Shown: in pieces, positions 1 to 8,120 of the stretch
Layout: each line of letters opens with the position of its first letter
Position numbering within the stretch: the stretch's first letter is position 1
Made by a program: the position numbers and the translations under genes
Assembly: GCA_030950375.1 (NCBI GenBank)
Contig: JAUZRN010000028.1
Location: 1 to 45,337 of the forward strand
Reading direction: 5' to 3'
From: Rhodothermus sp.
Lineage (GTDB): Bacteria > Bacteroidota > Rhodothermia > Rhodothermales > Rhodothermaceae
DNA length: 45,337 nucleotides
Notes under the pieces: model-generated
Database searches by the model: none
What the model saw: the letters and a program-made list of their open reading frames with translations, nothing else
Told to the model about the DNA's origin: nothing

Positions 1-372
1 CTCCTGGTGGCTTTAGGCGCAATATTGCTCTTTTTCAGAGAGCGAATTTTTCTTCTTTTACCGATCGGAGAAGGATTGCTCTTCCAACTGGGCGTGCTTA
101 TGCTGCTTCATCGGTTACAGCAGCGAGCGCTTACAAAGCGGAAGTTATTTCAACGGGTGGGGTTGTTAGCAGGCATTGTCGGTGTGCTGTTTCTGATCGG
201 GTTCTTTTTCGCAATGCGTTCGACTTCGGCCTATGACCGTCCTTCTCTGTTAGAATTACGAAGCCTTGATTTTATTCTGAGTTTCGTGCTTTTTATACTG
301 TTGGTCCCGGGTCCGGGCATATTGATCTACCTGCTGAGCCGGTCTCAGAAGTCATCGATTTCGTCGCATTGA
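1..372 (+). CDS. Hypothetical membrane protein, 5' end missing
   Basis: The reading frame is open from the first base to a TGA at 370-372, so the gene probably begins upstream of the window; a GTG at position 7 is the first in-frame start-like codon visible. The visible 120 or so residues are strongly hydrophobic, with three likely membrane spans (around residues 3-35, 50-70 and 88-110) and a short polar tail rich in Ser. I recognise no family. A 7-bp hairpin with a 4-base loop lies just after the stop (383-400) but has no T-run, so it is at best a weak terminator. Confidence 0.55.
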   Translation, partial: LLVALGAILLFFRERIFLLLPIGEGLLFQLGVLMLLHRLQQRALTKRKLFQRVGLLAGIVGVLFLIGFFFAMRSTSAYDRPSLLELRSLDFILSFVLFILLVPGPGILIYLLSRSQKSSISSH

Positions 373-545
373 GTGCGCATGCATGCCGCCTGAGCGGCAT
401 CGGGTGCTCCGAGCCACTGGCAAAAAGGCCGTCATTGTCGTACCTTTCCTTCCGGCTTCGTCTGTCTGGACGTGTAAAAAACGCCCGGTTTGAAAGGCGG
501 TACGGAGCTTGCAGCAGCTCGGGGCGGATGGAACCGGTATCGACC

Positions 546-1766
546 ATGCGGGCGGCACTGTTATTGTTGCTGATCGGGTGTTTTGGGGAGAGCGCATGGG
601 CCCATGCGCTGCCGCAGGTAACGCGCGTTTCGTTCGCGCCGCGCTCCGATCAGAGCGGCTACGTGATTCGCATTCACACGACCGGTCACGTAGGCGCCTA
701 CCAGGAACCGGAGTGGTTGGACGCCCATCGTCTTCAGCTGGTGCTGTATTACACCGAGCCAGCACCCGATCTGCAGCACGATCCGCCGCAGGGACCGATT
801 CGGGCCTACACGATCGAGCCCCGCAACGGCCATCTAATCTTTCAATTCGAACTGGACGAACACGTCACGGCCGAGGCAGCGGCCTATCGGGATCGTTTTT
901 CGACCGACATTCTTGTCGGGTTGACCATCGTTCGGCGCGATCCGCCGGTAGCCGAAGCGGAATCCCTGCCGCAGCCGGCTGCGACGGAATCGGCGCCAGC
1001 GCGGACGGTAGCGTTGGGGAGCGAAACTGCCACGATGCCCCGGGTGGCCGATCGCTGGCATCTGGATACGGTCGTGATCGATCCCGGCCATGGGGGGAAG
1101 GACCCGGGGGCGGTGGCAAACGGGGTGCGAGAAAAAGACGTTACGCTGGCTGTGGCGCTGAAGCTGGGTGAATACCTGGAGCGGTTGCTGGGAGTGCGGG
1201 TCGTCTACACCCGTAAAGATGACCGCTTTGTCGGGTTACGAGAACGAGGACGCATCGCCAATGAAGCCGGCGGTAAGCTGTTCATCTCGCTGCACTGCAA
1301 TGCCCTACCGGGTAACCGTCGGGTGCATGGCGCCGAGACGTATTTTCTGGGCTTGCATAAGACCGAAGCGGCACGCCGCGTAATGGAACGGGAAAACAGT
1401 GTCGTCCGTCTGGAAGATGACCCGTCGCAGTACGATCAGTTCACGGAACAGGAGCTGATTCTGATGACGCTGGCGCAGAGTGCCTATCTGCGCAAAAGCG
1501 AAAAGCTGGCCATGCTCGTACAGGAGCAATTTGCCAGGCGAGTAGGACGTGTGAATCGGGGGGTAAAACAGGCCGGTTTTTATGTGTTGTGGAGTGCCTC
1601 TATGCCGGCCATCCTGGTAGAACTGGGGTTTCTAACCAACCCCAGAGAAGCGGCTTTTCTCAAAAGCAAGCAGGGGCAGGCCTATATGGCCAGCGCGATC
1701 TTTCGGGCCGTCCGTACCTTCAAGGAACACTACGAGCGGGAGCTGGCGTTTCCTGCCACGCGTTGA
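546..1766 (+). CDS. N-acetylmuramoyl-L-alanine amidase (Amidase_3 family)
   Basis: Zinc amidase predicted to cut the bond between N-acetylmuramic acid and the peptide stem in the periplasm. A signal peptide at the N-terminus (hydrophobic core LLLLLIG, then Ala-rich cleavage region) is followed by a beta-rich ~100-residue region resembling an AMIN domain, then the Amidase_3 catalytic domain. Zinc and catalytic motifs are all visible: DPGHGG, REKDVTL, SLHCNA and the late VELGFLTN. The open frame extends upstream to 369, but those residues are not protein-like; ATG 546 starts right at the signal peptide, and ATG 528 is an equally acceptable alternative. apt follows after 35 bases. Likely used in daughter-cell separation or wall turnover. 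Confidence 0.9.
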   Translation: MRAALLLLLIGCFGESAWAHALPQVTRVSFAPRSDQSGYVIRIHTTGHVGAYQEPEWLDAHRLQLVLYYTEPAPDLQHDPPQGPIRAYTIEPRNGHLIFQFELDEHVTAEAAAYRDRFSTDILVGLTIVRRDPPVAEAESLPQPAATESAPARTVALGSETATMPRVADRWHLDTVVIDPGHGGKDPGAVANGVREKDVTLAVALKLGEYLERLLGVRVVYTRKDDRFVGLRERGRIANEAGGKLFISLHCNALPGNRRVHGAETYFLGLHKTEAARRVMERENSVVRLEDDPSQYDQFTEQELILMTLAQSAYLRKSEKLAMLVQEQFARRVGRVNRGVKQAGFYVLWSASMPAILVELGFLTNPREAAFLKSKQGQAYMASAIFRAVRTFKEHYERELAFPATR

Positions 1767-1801
1767 AGTGTTCCCCGACCCCGAAACAAAGATAGATACA
1801 C

Positions 1802-2335
1802 ATGATCGATACGGCGCTGGAGACGCTCAAGCAGGCCATTCGTACCGTTCCGGACTTTCCTGAGCCCGGCATTCAGTTTAAAGACATAACCCCTGTACTG
1901 GGGCAACCTGATCTGCTTCGGTTGGCGATTGAAGCCCTATTGGCTCCCTTCCAGGAGCAAAAAATTACGAAGGTTGTCGCGATCGAATCGCGAGGGTTTA
2001 TCCTGGGCGGTATGCTGGCGCATCATCTGGACGCCGGCTTTGTGCCGGTGCGTAAGAAAGGAAAATTGCCCTATCAGACCATTACGGAAAGCTATGAGTT
2101 GGAGTATGGCACAGATACAATCGAAATGCATATCGACGCCATTGCACCAGGGGATCGTGTGTTGATTCATGACGATGTGATTGCCACGGGGGGGACAGCG
2201 GCAGCTACGATTCGCCTGGTTGAGCGGGCGGGTGGTGAAGTGGTAGGCTGTGCATTTCTGATCGAGTTGGCTACCCTGGAAGGACGCAAACGATTGCCGG
2301 CGCATGTGCCGGTGCATGCGGTACTTCAACTTTGA
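1802..2335 (+). CDS. apt: Adenine phosphoribosyltransferase
   Basis: Purine salvage enzyme that makes AMP and pyrophosphate from adenine and PRPP in the cytosol. At 177 residues it has the usual length. The N-terminal region (PDFPEPGIQFKDITP) is characteristic of Apt, and the PRPP-binding loop VLIHDDVIATGGTAAA sits near residue 120. The ATG start lacks a strong Shine-Dalgarno sequence. It is followed six bases later by a lipoprotein gene in the same direction, so the two may be co-transcribed. Confidence 0.95.
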   Translation: MIDTALETLKQAIRTVPDFPEPGIQFKDITPVLGQPDLLRLAIEALLAPFQEQKITKVVAIESRGFILGGMLAHHLDAGFVPVRKKGKLPYQTITESYELEYGTDTIEMHIDAIAPGDRVLIHDDVIATGGTAAATIRLVERAGGEVVGCAFLIELATLEGRKRLPAHVPVHAVLQL

Positions 2336-2341
2336 AAAGCC

Positions 2342-2887
2342 ATGAAACGAAATGGGGGATGGATCGGAATAGCCCTGCTGGTGCTGCTACTGGCAGGGTG
2401 TGAATCGGTTACCAGTGAACGGCTGACGCTCCCCGACATTACCCTTTCATTTCGCTTTGAGGTGGATGGCAGCGTGCTTACCGATGGGCAGCCCTATACG
2501 GCTACCGCCATCAACACAGCTGATCTAATGGCCGCCTTGCAACAACGGGGAGGCTATACTAAAAACGAAGTGGTAGCGGCTACGGTGACGGCTGCCGAAC
2601 TTGAGCGTATCCAGCCAACGCTGACCGATCTGTCGGCTTTGCTCAGTGAGGTGCGTGTGTTGCTGACGGCCTCAGGCCTTAGCGATCTGGAGGTGGCTTC
2701 GCGGACCGGGTTCCCAGACGATGAGGTAGCCACGCTCTCTACTCGAAGTAGTAGAGACATCGCCGCTTTTGTGAAGAGCTCCGCCTTCGGTGCAAAACTA
2801 CGGCTGGTACCGAGGCAGCCAGACCCCACTGAAACGTACATCTATGAAGTGCACCTGACGTTGCAGGTTCAGGTCGAAGGCATCTGA
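2342..2887 (+). CDS. Hypothetical lipoprotein
   Basis: A 181-residue protein with a short positively charged N-terminus, a hydrophobic stretch and a lipobox LLLAGC, which predicts lipid anchoring at Cys19 or so. The mature part has no family I recognise: it looks beta-rich at both ends with an alanine-, leucine- and threonine-rich helical middle. The pattern (two predicted strands, a central helical segment, a C-terminal strand reading EVHLTLQVQV) suggests a small envelope protein. It starts six bases after apt, and its last 19 bases overlap the 3' end of the convergent ridA gene. Confidence 0.75.
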   Translation: MKRNGGWIGIALLVLLLAGCESVTSERLTLPDITLSFRFEVDGSVLTDGQPYTATAINTADLMAALQQRGGYTKNEVVAATVTAAELERIQPTLTDLSALLSEVRVLLTASGLSDLEVASRTGFPDDEVATLSTRSSRDIAAFVKSSAFGAKLRLVPRQPDPTETYIYEVHLTLQVQVEGI

Positions 2888-3267
2888 CGCACGGCGATGC
2901 AGGAGATCTCAACGCGGGCACCTCGTGGCAGCGCCGCTACCTGGACTGCTTCGCGTGCCGGAGGGGATTCATTGAAGTAACGCGCGTATACTTCGTTGAC
3001 CTGGGCGTAGTCGTTAATATCTACCAGGTAGACGGTGCAGCGCACCACATCTTTGTAATCCATGCCGGCTGCTCGTAACACAGCGCCCAGATTTTCCAGC
3101 ACCTGTTCGGTCTCTCGTTCGATGCTCTCGGTGATCAGGCTGCCTGTTTTCGGATCGATGGCAATCTGACCGGAACAGTACAGCGTGTCACCCACCAGGA
3201 TAGCCTGGCTGTAAGGGCCAATGGCCGCGGGCGCACGTGGCGTCTTGATGATTGTCCGCACAGGCAC
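2869..3267 (-). CDS. ridA: RidA/YjgF family imine deaminase
   Basis: Small trimeric enzyme that hydrolyses reactive enamine/imine intermediates released by PLP enzymes. The 132 residues match the family from the first residues (RTIIKTPRAPAAIGPYSQA) onward. The family's active-site Arg is present in SPPAREAVQVAALPRG. The start codon is GTG, chosen because the usual RidA N-terminus begins two residues later. It is convergent with the lipoprotein gene and divergent from the SDR gene; the 99-base gap to the SDR should hold both promoters. Confidence 0.92.
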   Translation of the reverse strand: MPVRTIIKTPRAPAAIGPYSQAILVGDTLYCSGQIAIDPKTGSLITESIERETEQVLENLGAVLRAAGMDYKDVVRCTVYLVDINDYAQVNEVYARYFNESPPAREAVQVAALPRGARVEISCIAVRQMPST

Positions 3268-3366
3268 GGTGAAGATTCTGTCGATGGTCTATAGATCCTG
3301 CTTCTCCATTATTAACTTGCAAAATGCAGGTGCTGAACTTCAAACGAAGAATCCGCTAAGGACGTC

Positions 3367-4182
3367 ATGGACTTAGGACTGCAGGATCGCATTGCTCTGG
3401 TAACCGGGGCCAGCAGTGGACTGGGATGGGCAGCGGCGCTGGAACTGGCCCGTGAAGGTTGCCGGGTAGCCATCTGCTCGCGTTCAGCGTCCCGCATTCA
3501 GGCCGCTGCTCGGCGTATTGTAGCAGAAGCTGGCATTGCCGAAGAGCGGGTATTGCCGCTGGTCTGTGATGTAACCGACGAGGCCCAGATCGTTCGGATG
3601 ATGGAGCAGGTGGTAGATCAATGGAATGGACTGAACATTCTGGTGACGAATTCCGGGGGGCCACCAGCCGGCTATGTTGGCGACTTTACTGCGGACGATT
3701 GGCGGGCAGCGCTGGAACTGAACCTGCTCAGCACGATCAACCTGTGTCGCCATGCCCTTCCACATTTGCGCCGGGCAGCGCGGGCGCCCGATGGCCTGGC
3801 TCGCATTCTGATGATCACATCGATTTCAGCCAAGCAACCCATCCCTAATCTGTATCTATCGAATACAGCACGGGCAGGGGTGCAGGGATTTGCTAAAAGC
3901 CTGGCCGAGGAACTGGGGCCCGAAGGCATCACAGTCAATACGCTGTTGCCCGGCTACACGCGTACCGAACGGTTACAGGAGCTGGCACGGATGCAGCAGC
4001 AGCGCACTGGCCGCTCGGTTGAAGAAATTGAGGCAAGCTGGGCCGAACAGGCAGCCCTGAAGCGCATAGGCGAACCCCACGAGTTTGCCGCGGCGGTGGC
4101 CTTTCTGGCCAGCGCACGGGCCAGTTATATCACCGGGGTGGCGTTGCCAGTCGATGGCGGACGTTCAAAGCATCTACTCTGA
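3367..4182 (+). CDS. SDR-family oxidoreductase with altered catalytic tetrad
   Basis: Short-chain dehydrogenase/reductase of 271 residues with a Rossmann fold. The cofactor loop TGASSGLG is near residue 14, NSGGPPAG takes the place of the usual NAG motif, and the C-terminal PVDGG is typical of FabG-like enzymes. At the position where SDRs have Tyr-x3-Lys, the sequence reads LSNTARAGVQGFAKSLA. Aligning on the helix that follows puts Ser and Arg in place of Tyr and Lys. This pattern is known in a FabG-like SDR subgroup annotated as lacking the canonical tetrad, so substrate and even catalysis are uncertain. mnmA follows after a 75-base gap. Confidence 0.85.
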   Translation: MDLGLQDRIALVTGASSGLGWAAALELAREGCRVAICSRSASRIQAAARRIVAEAGIAEERVLPLVCDVTDEAQIVRMMEQVVDQWNGLNILVTNSGGPPAGYVGDFTADDWRAALELNLLSTINLCRHALPHLRRAARAPDGLARILMITSISAKQPIPNLYLSNTARAGVQGFAKSLAEELGPEGITVNTLLPGYTRTERLQELARMQQQRTGRSVEEIEASWAEQAALKRIGEPHEFAAAVAFLASARASYITGVALPVDGGRSKHLL

Positions 4183-4257
4183 GGGTGGAACGGGGAGCCG
4201 TCCCTGCCGTACAAACCGCCGCATGTTTCAAAAAGACCATACATCACCTGACAGGCA

Positions 4258-5403
4258 ATGAGTCGGCACGGACGGGTTCTGGTGGCGATGAGTGGCGGTG
4301 TGGATTCGTCCGTCACTGCCGCCCTGCTACACGAGCAGGGCTATGAGGTGGTCGGCATTACCATGAAGACCTGGGATTATACCTCCAGCGGCGTGCGTAC
4401 AGGCAAGGAAGTGGGTTGCTGCTCGCTGGAGTCGATGAACGATGCCCGCGCGGTGGCCGTGCGACTGGGCTTCCCACATTTCATCGTGGATATCCGAGAA
4501 GAATTCGGTGACTGGGTGATTGAACGTTTTACAGAGGAATATCTGGCCGGACGCACGCCCAATCCCTGCATTCTCTGCAATACCCACATCAAGTGGGCCG
4601 CTCTGTTACGGCGGGCAGATCAGCTCGGATGTGAGTATATTGCCACGGGCCATTATGCCCGGATTCGTTACGACAAGAAGCTGGGGCGCTATGTCATCTC
4701 ACGCGGCCGCGACCTGAACAAGGACCAGAGCTATGTGCTCTGGGGCATTGCCCAGGAACATCTGGCACGGACGCTGCTCCCCTTGGGCGATTACACCAAG
4801 CCGGAAATCCGACGCATAGCCGCTGAAATGGGCTTCGAACGATTGGCGCAAAAGCCAGACTCCTACGAGATCTGCTTCATTCCGGATAACGACTACCGAA
4901 ATTTTCTGCGTAGGCGGGTACCTGATCTGGACCAGAAGGTCGGGCCGGGCAAGTTTGTACTTGAAGACGGTACGGTGGTAGGCACGCACCAGGGCTACCC
5001 GTTCTATACGATTGGTCAGCGTCACGGGCTCGGGTTGGCGCTCGGCTATCCTGTCTATGTTACCCATATTGATCCGGAAACCAATACGATTACCGTGGGA
5101 CCGCGTGAGGCGCTGCTTCGTCAACGGTTGGTGGCGCGTCAGATTAACCTGATCAAGTACCCGGATCTGCACGAAGAGCGTCCGGCTGTGGGCAAGATTC
5201 GATCCAGGGACGAAGGAGCGCCCTGTCTGGTCTGGCAGGAGGACGATGCGTTGCATGTGGCTTTTGCCCGGCCGCGTGCGGCCATCACGCCCGGGCAGGC
5301 GGTGGTGCTTTACGAAGGCGACGATGTGCTGGCAGGAGGCTGGATTCATGAGGTGCTGGATACGCCGGTAGCGTCGGCTACGGCCACGACTCGGCACGTC
5401 TGA
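4258..5403 (+). CDS. mnmA: tRNA-specific 2-thiouridylase MnmA
   Basis: Adds sulfur to U34 of Lys, Glu and Gln tRNAs, using ATP to adenylate the uridine and a persulfide carried by its own cysteines. The 381-residue length is normal. The ATP pyrophosphatase loop SGGVDSS is at residues 12-18. The two catalytic cysteines are visible in NPCILCN (Cys104) and YEICFI (Cys206). There is a short insertion (TSSGVRTGKEVGCC, ~42-55) after the first strand-helix unit, containing a CC pair. ATG is the start. The next gene, a response regulator, begins 56 bases later. Confidence 0.95.
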   Translation: MSRHGRVLVAMSGGVDSSVTAALLHEQGYEVVGITMKTWDYTSSGVRTGKEVGCCSLESMNDARAVAVRLGFPHFIVDIREEFGDWVIERFTEEYLAGRTPNPCILCNTHIKWAALLRRADQLGCEYIATGHYARIRYDKKLGRYVISRGRDLNKDQSYVLWGIAQEHLARTLLPLGDYTKPEIRRIAAEMGFERLAQKPDSYEICFIPDNDYRNFLRRRVPDLDQKVGPGKFVLEDGTVVGTHQGYPFYTIGQRHGLGLALGYPVYVTHIDPETNTITVGPREALLRQRLVARQINLIKYPDLHEERPAVGKIRSRDEGAPCLVWQEDDALHVAFARPRAAITPGQAVVLYEGDDVLAGGWIHEVLDTPVASATATTRHV

Positions 5404-5459
5404 ACGACTTGTCCCGGAAAACATCCTGCCGTAGATTCCTCTAAAAAGGAAAAACTACG

Positions 5460-6170
5460 ATGGGAAAAGCACGTCTGCTGCTTATTGAGGATGAAGCGGA
5501 AGTTCGTGAAGCGTTGACGTTGTGGCTGGAAGCGGCCGGTTATGAAGTTGAAGCCGTGGAGACCGGTGAAGAAGGGCGAGAAAAGGCGATGGCCGTGCCC
5601 GGTTACGATTTAATCATCTTGGATGCACGGTTGCCGGGACGTGATGGTTTTGAGGTGCTCCGGGAGCTGCGCGAAGAAGATGGTGTGTTGACGCCTGTAT
5701 TGATGCTGACCGGGTTGAACGACCGGACGCATCGTCTGAAGGGGTTTGAGCTGGGCGCCGATGACTATGTGGCCAAGCCGTTTGCACCGGAAGAGCTACT
5801 GGCCCGCGTGGAAGCCATACTGCGTCGTGCTCGGCGTCAACCACAGCCAGCAAAGCGCCGTTTTCGTGTGGGAGGGATTGAGGTTGATCTGGTAGAGGGT
5901 GTGGTGACCCGGGATGGCCAGCCGGTGGCGCTGACGGAGATGGAGTTTCGACTGTTGCGTTATTTGATTCTGCATCACGGGCGCACCGTTACCCGGGAAC
6001 AACTGCTGCGCGAAGTCTGGCAGCTGCCGCCTACGGTGCAGACCCGCACGATTGATCGGCACATCAACGCCCTGCGCAAGATCATGGACGGTGAGGACGA
6101 GAAAAGCTGGCCGATCCAGAGCGTCTACGGCATTGGCTACCGGCTGGTGGGCGGAGAGTTCGTCGATTAA
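5460..6170 (+). CDS. OmpR/PhoB-type response regulator
   Basis: DNA-binding response regulator of 236 residues. The receiver domain (1-120) has the acidic pair at 10-11, phospho-acceptor Asp55 in LDARLPGRDG, switch Thr84 and Lys106 in DYVAKPF. The winged-helix Trans_reg_C domain (~135-232) has the recognition segment VQTRTIDRHINALRK. No histidine kinase is next to it. Its stop overlaps by four bases the stop of the second, convergent response regulator of the same length. A purine-rich AAAAAGGAAAAAC lies just upstream of the ATG and can serve as ribosome binding site. Confidence 0.93.
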   Translation: MGKARLLLIEDEAEVREALTLWLEAAGYEVEAVETGEEGREKAMAVPGYDLIILDARLPGRDGFEVLRELREEDGVLTPVLMLTGLNDRTHRLKGFELGADDYVAKPFAPEELLARVEAILRRARRQPQPAKRRFRVGGIEVDLVEGVVTRDGQPVALTEMEFRLLRYLILHHGRTVTREQLLREVWQLPPTVQTRTIDRHINALRKIMDGEDEKSWPIQSVYGIGYRLVGGEFVD

Positions 6171-6877
6171 TTTTCGGTCCTGAGTCGGTATCCTTTCCCA
6201 TAGACGGTTTCGATATAGCGAGGCTGGCGCAGATCAGGTTCAATCTTTTTGCGGATCGAAGCAATGTGGCGGTCGATGGTCCGCGTTTCGACATCGCCTG
6301 CGATATGCCAGACGTCGCGCAAGAGCTGCTCGCGAGTAACCACCTCTCCCCGATGATGGATCAGGTAGCGAAGCACGTTGAGTTCCATGGCCGTAAAGTT
6401 GATGCGCTCGGTGCCTCGATAGGCTTCATGTGTACTGAAGTTGATTTCTATGTCGCCAATGCGATAGATCTGCATGGGGGCGCGGTCGGGCGGTTGGGTG
6501 CGTTGCAGAATAGCGCGCACCCGAGCAGCCACTTCGTCGGGGTCAAACGGTTTGACAATATAGTCGTCGGCCCCCAGACCGAAGCCCTGTAAGACCTGCT
6601 CGCGCTCGCCGCGTCCGGTAAGTACCAGTACAGGCGTTTCCAGTCCACGCTGACGCATTTCCTGTAGCACTTCAAACCCGCTCCTGTCAGGCAGCATCAC
6701 GTCGAGCAGCACGATGTCAAAGCGATGGGCATTGGTGAGCAGTTCAAGTGCCTGATTTCCAGCGGGCGCGTGGGTGACCCGGTAGCCTTGTGATTCGAAA
6801 AAGTCCTGAAGCGCCTGCGCCACGTCGGTGTCGTCCTCGACAATCAGCATGTGATAATGCGGTGTCGATTCGGCCAT
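6167..6877 (-). CDS. OmpR/PhoB-type response regulator
   Basis: Second 236-residue response regulator, on the opposite strand and tail-to-tail with the first. The receiver keeps all key residues: acidic pair in IVEDD, phospho-acceptor Asp59 in LLDVMLPDRSG, Thr87 and Lys109 in DYIVKPF. The C-terminal winged helix carries VETRTIDRHIASIRKK, close to that of its neighbour, so the two are probably related by an old duplication. No sensor kinase is encoded nearby, so both are orphans in this window. The start ATG at 6877 faces the decayed M42 peptidase gene across an 80-base gap. Confidence 0.93.
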   Translation of the reverse strand: MAESTPHYHMLIVEDDTDVAQALQDFFESQGYRVTHAPAGNQALELLTNAHRFDIVLLDVMLPDRSGFEVLQEMRQRGLETPVLVLTGRGEREQVLQGFGLGADDYIVKPFDPDEVAARVRAILQRTQPPDRAPMQIYRIGDIEINFSTHEAYRGTERINFTAMELNVLRYLIHHRGEVVTREQLLRDVWHIAGDVETRTIDRHIASIRKKIEPDLRQPRYIETVYGKGYRLRTEN

Positions 6878-6956
6878 GGTGCCTGGGAATGCTTAATGAA
6901 CGGGAACTCTTCTTAGAGATTAGCAACTGAAGGAGGCACTGTCAACTTTTACCTTG

Positions 6957-8105
6957 ATGAAAGAAACGATGGAAGCAAGAAAGACCGACGGGTTACTGCA
7001 GCTACTGGAAACACCCGGCCCTTCCGGATTTGAACAGTCGCTGCAGCGGACCTGAGTACACAGGGCAAGCCCCAGGCCGATGCCATTGAGCAAGATCGCT
7101 ATGGCATGGTCTGGGCTGTGCAACGTGGGAAAGCTGAACGTCCGCGACTGATGTTGGAAGCACAGGCCGACGAGGTGGGGTTGATCGTGCAGCACATCTC
7201 GGACAGAGGGTTTTTCCTCAGCGCACTGATTGGTGAGGTGGATCGGGCGCGAGCTCGTGCCCGTCGCGTGCAGGTACCGGGCAACAGGGGACCGGCGGAC
7301 GGGGGGCAAGCCCTTCATGAGGCGCAGGCCGTTGCCGTAGAGGAGTTGAGCCATGAGCAGGTGCACGCTGGATAGTTGCGCCAACATGCGCGGCACCTCC
7401 GCGCGGGTGAGGACGGTGAGCAGGCGCTTCGGCTTCTTCGCGCGCACAGCATCGATGGAGCGGTCCAGAGGCAGCCCGAGGACTTTACGGTAAAGGAAGA
7501 GCAACGCGCTGAGGGCCTGGTTCTGGATGGAGGTGGTGGCGTTCTCCTTTATAGCCAGGTATGTGAGGAAGGCTTCAATTTCCGCCGTGCCTATGTCTTG
7601 GGGATGGCGCCTTGTTGTGGAAAAAGATAGGGACATAGCGTTCGATCCAGTGAAAGTGGGCCTGCTGCGTGCGGTAGGAGTAGTGCTTACGGCACAGGGC
7701 TTAGCGGATGCGGTCCAGGAGTTGGGGTGAGCGTTGCGGACGGGTAGGTTGTTGTAGTGCGGGCCTTGACATGATTGAACTGCTTGAGTATAGGCGGTGG
7801 GTCTGTCCTGACGCACGGTACGGCTAATCATCCTCTGATGGTCGAGCGTCTGCTGGCTGTGACCGAGACCGAAGGCCTCCCCATACAGCACGAAGCTGCC
7901 TCTCGGCGTACCGGTACCGATGGCCGACGACGTTTTCCCATGCGCGGTGGTATGCCCTGTGCTGGTCTCGGTCCCACTACGCTACATGCACACGCCGGCC
8001 GAAGTGGTCGGCCTGAAAGACGTAGCCCACACGATATGCCTGCTGGTCGCCTTTGTGCGTAGCCTGAAGCCGGAAGACCGATCTCTGATCATCTCGACGA
8101 CCTGA
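6957..8105 (+). pseudogene. Broken M42-family aminopeptidase gene, interrupted
   Basis: Remnants of a zinc aminopeptidase (peptidase M42, glutamyl aminopeptidase/endoglucanase-like). The 5' part starts at ATG 6957 with LLETPGPSGFEQ and meets a TGA at 7053. The homology then continues in another frame (PRLMLEAQADEVGLIV, ISDRGFFLSALIGEVD) to about 7290, where it stops abruptly. The 3' part resumes near 7787 with GGGSVLTHGTANHPLMVE and ATETEG-like residues, then hops between two frames (GTD/ADDVF, RGGMPCA, VPLRYMHTPAEVV) to the TGA at 8103-8105. The central ~130 residues, including metal ligands, are missing and replaced by an antisense integrase relic. At least three indels are needed, so the gene is dead. 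AAGGAGG at 6930-6936 is a surviving Shine-Dalgarno-like sequence. Confidence 0.85.
7295..7755 (-). pseudogene. Degraded integron-integrase-like tyrosine recombinase fragment
   Basis: Read on the minus strand, one frame gives QLLDRIR, a stop, then HYSYRTQQAHFHWIERYV. After a frameshift a second frame gives DIGTAEIEAFLTYLAI, STQNQAL-like SIQNQALSALLFLYRKVL, DAVRAKKPKRLLTVLT and LMAQLLYGNGLRLMKG. This is the N-terminal core-binding domain and the start of the catalytic domain of the IntI-type tyrosine recombinases. Homology ends just after the first catalytic Arg (GLRLM). The rest, including the IntI-specific patch and the His-x-x-Arg and Tyr residues, is absent. With a stop, a frameshift and a truncation it cannot be active. 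Whether it was a true integron integrase or a relative used by a transposon cannot be told from this part. Confidence 0.82.
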
Positions 8106-8120
8106 ACCCGGCCGGTAAAT

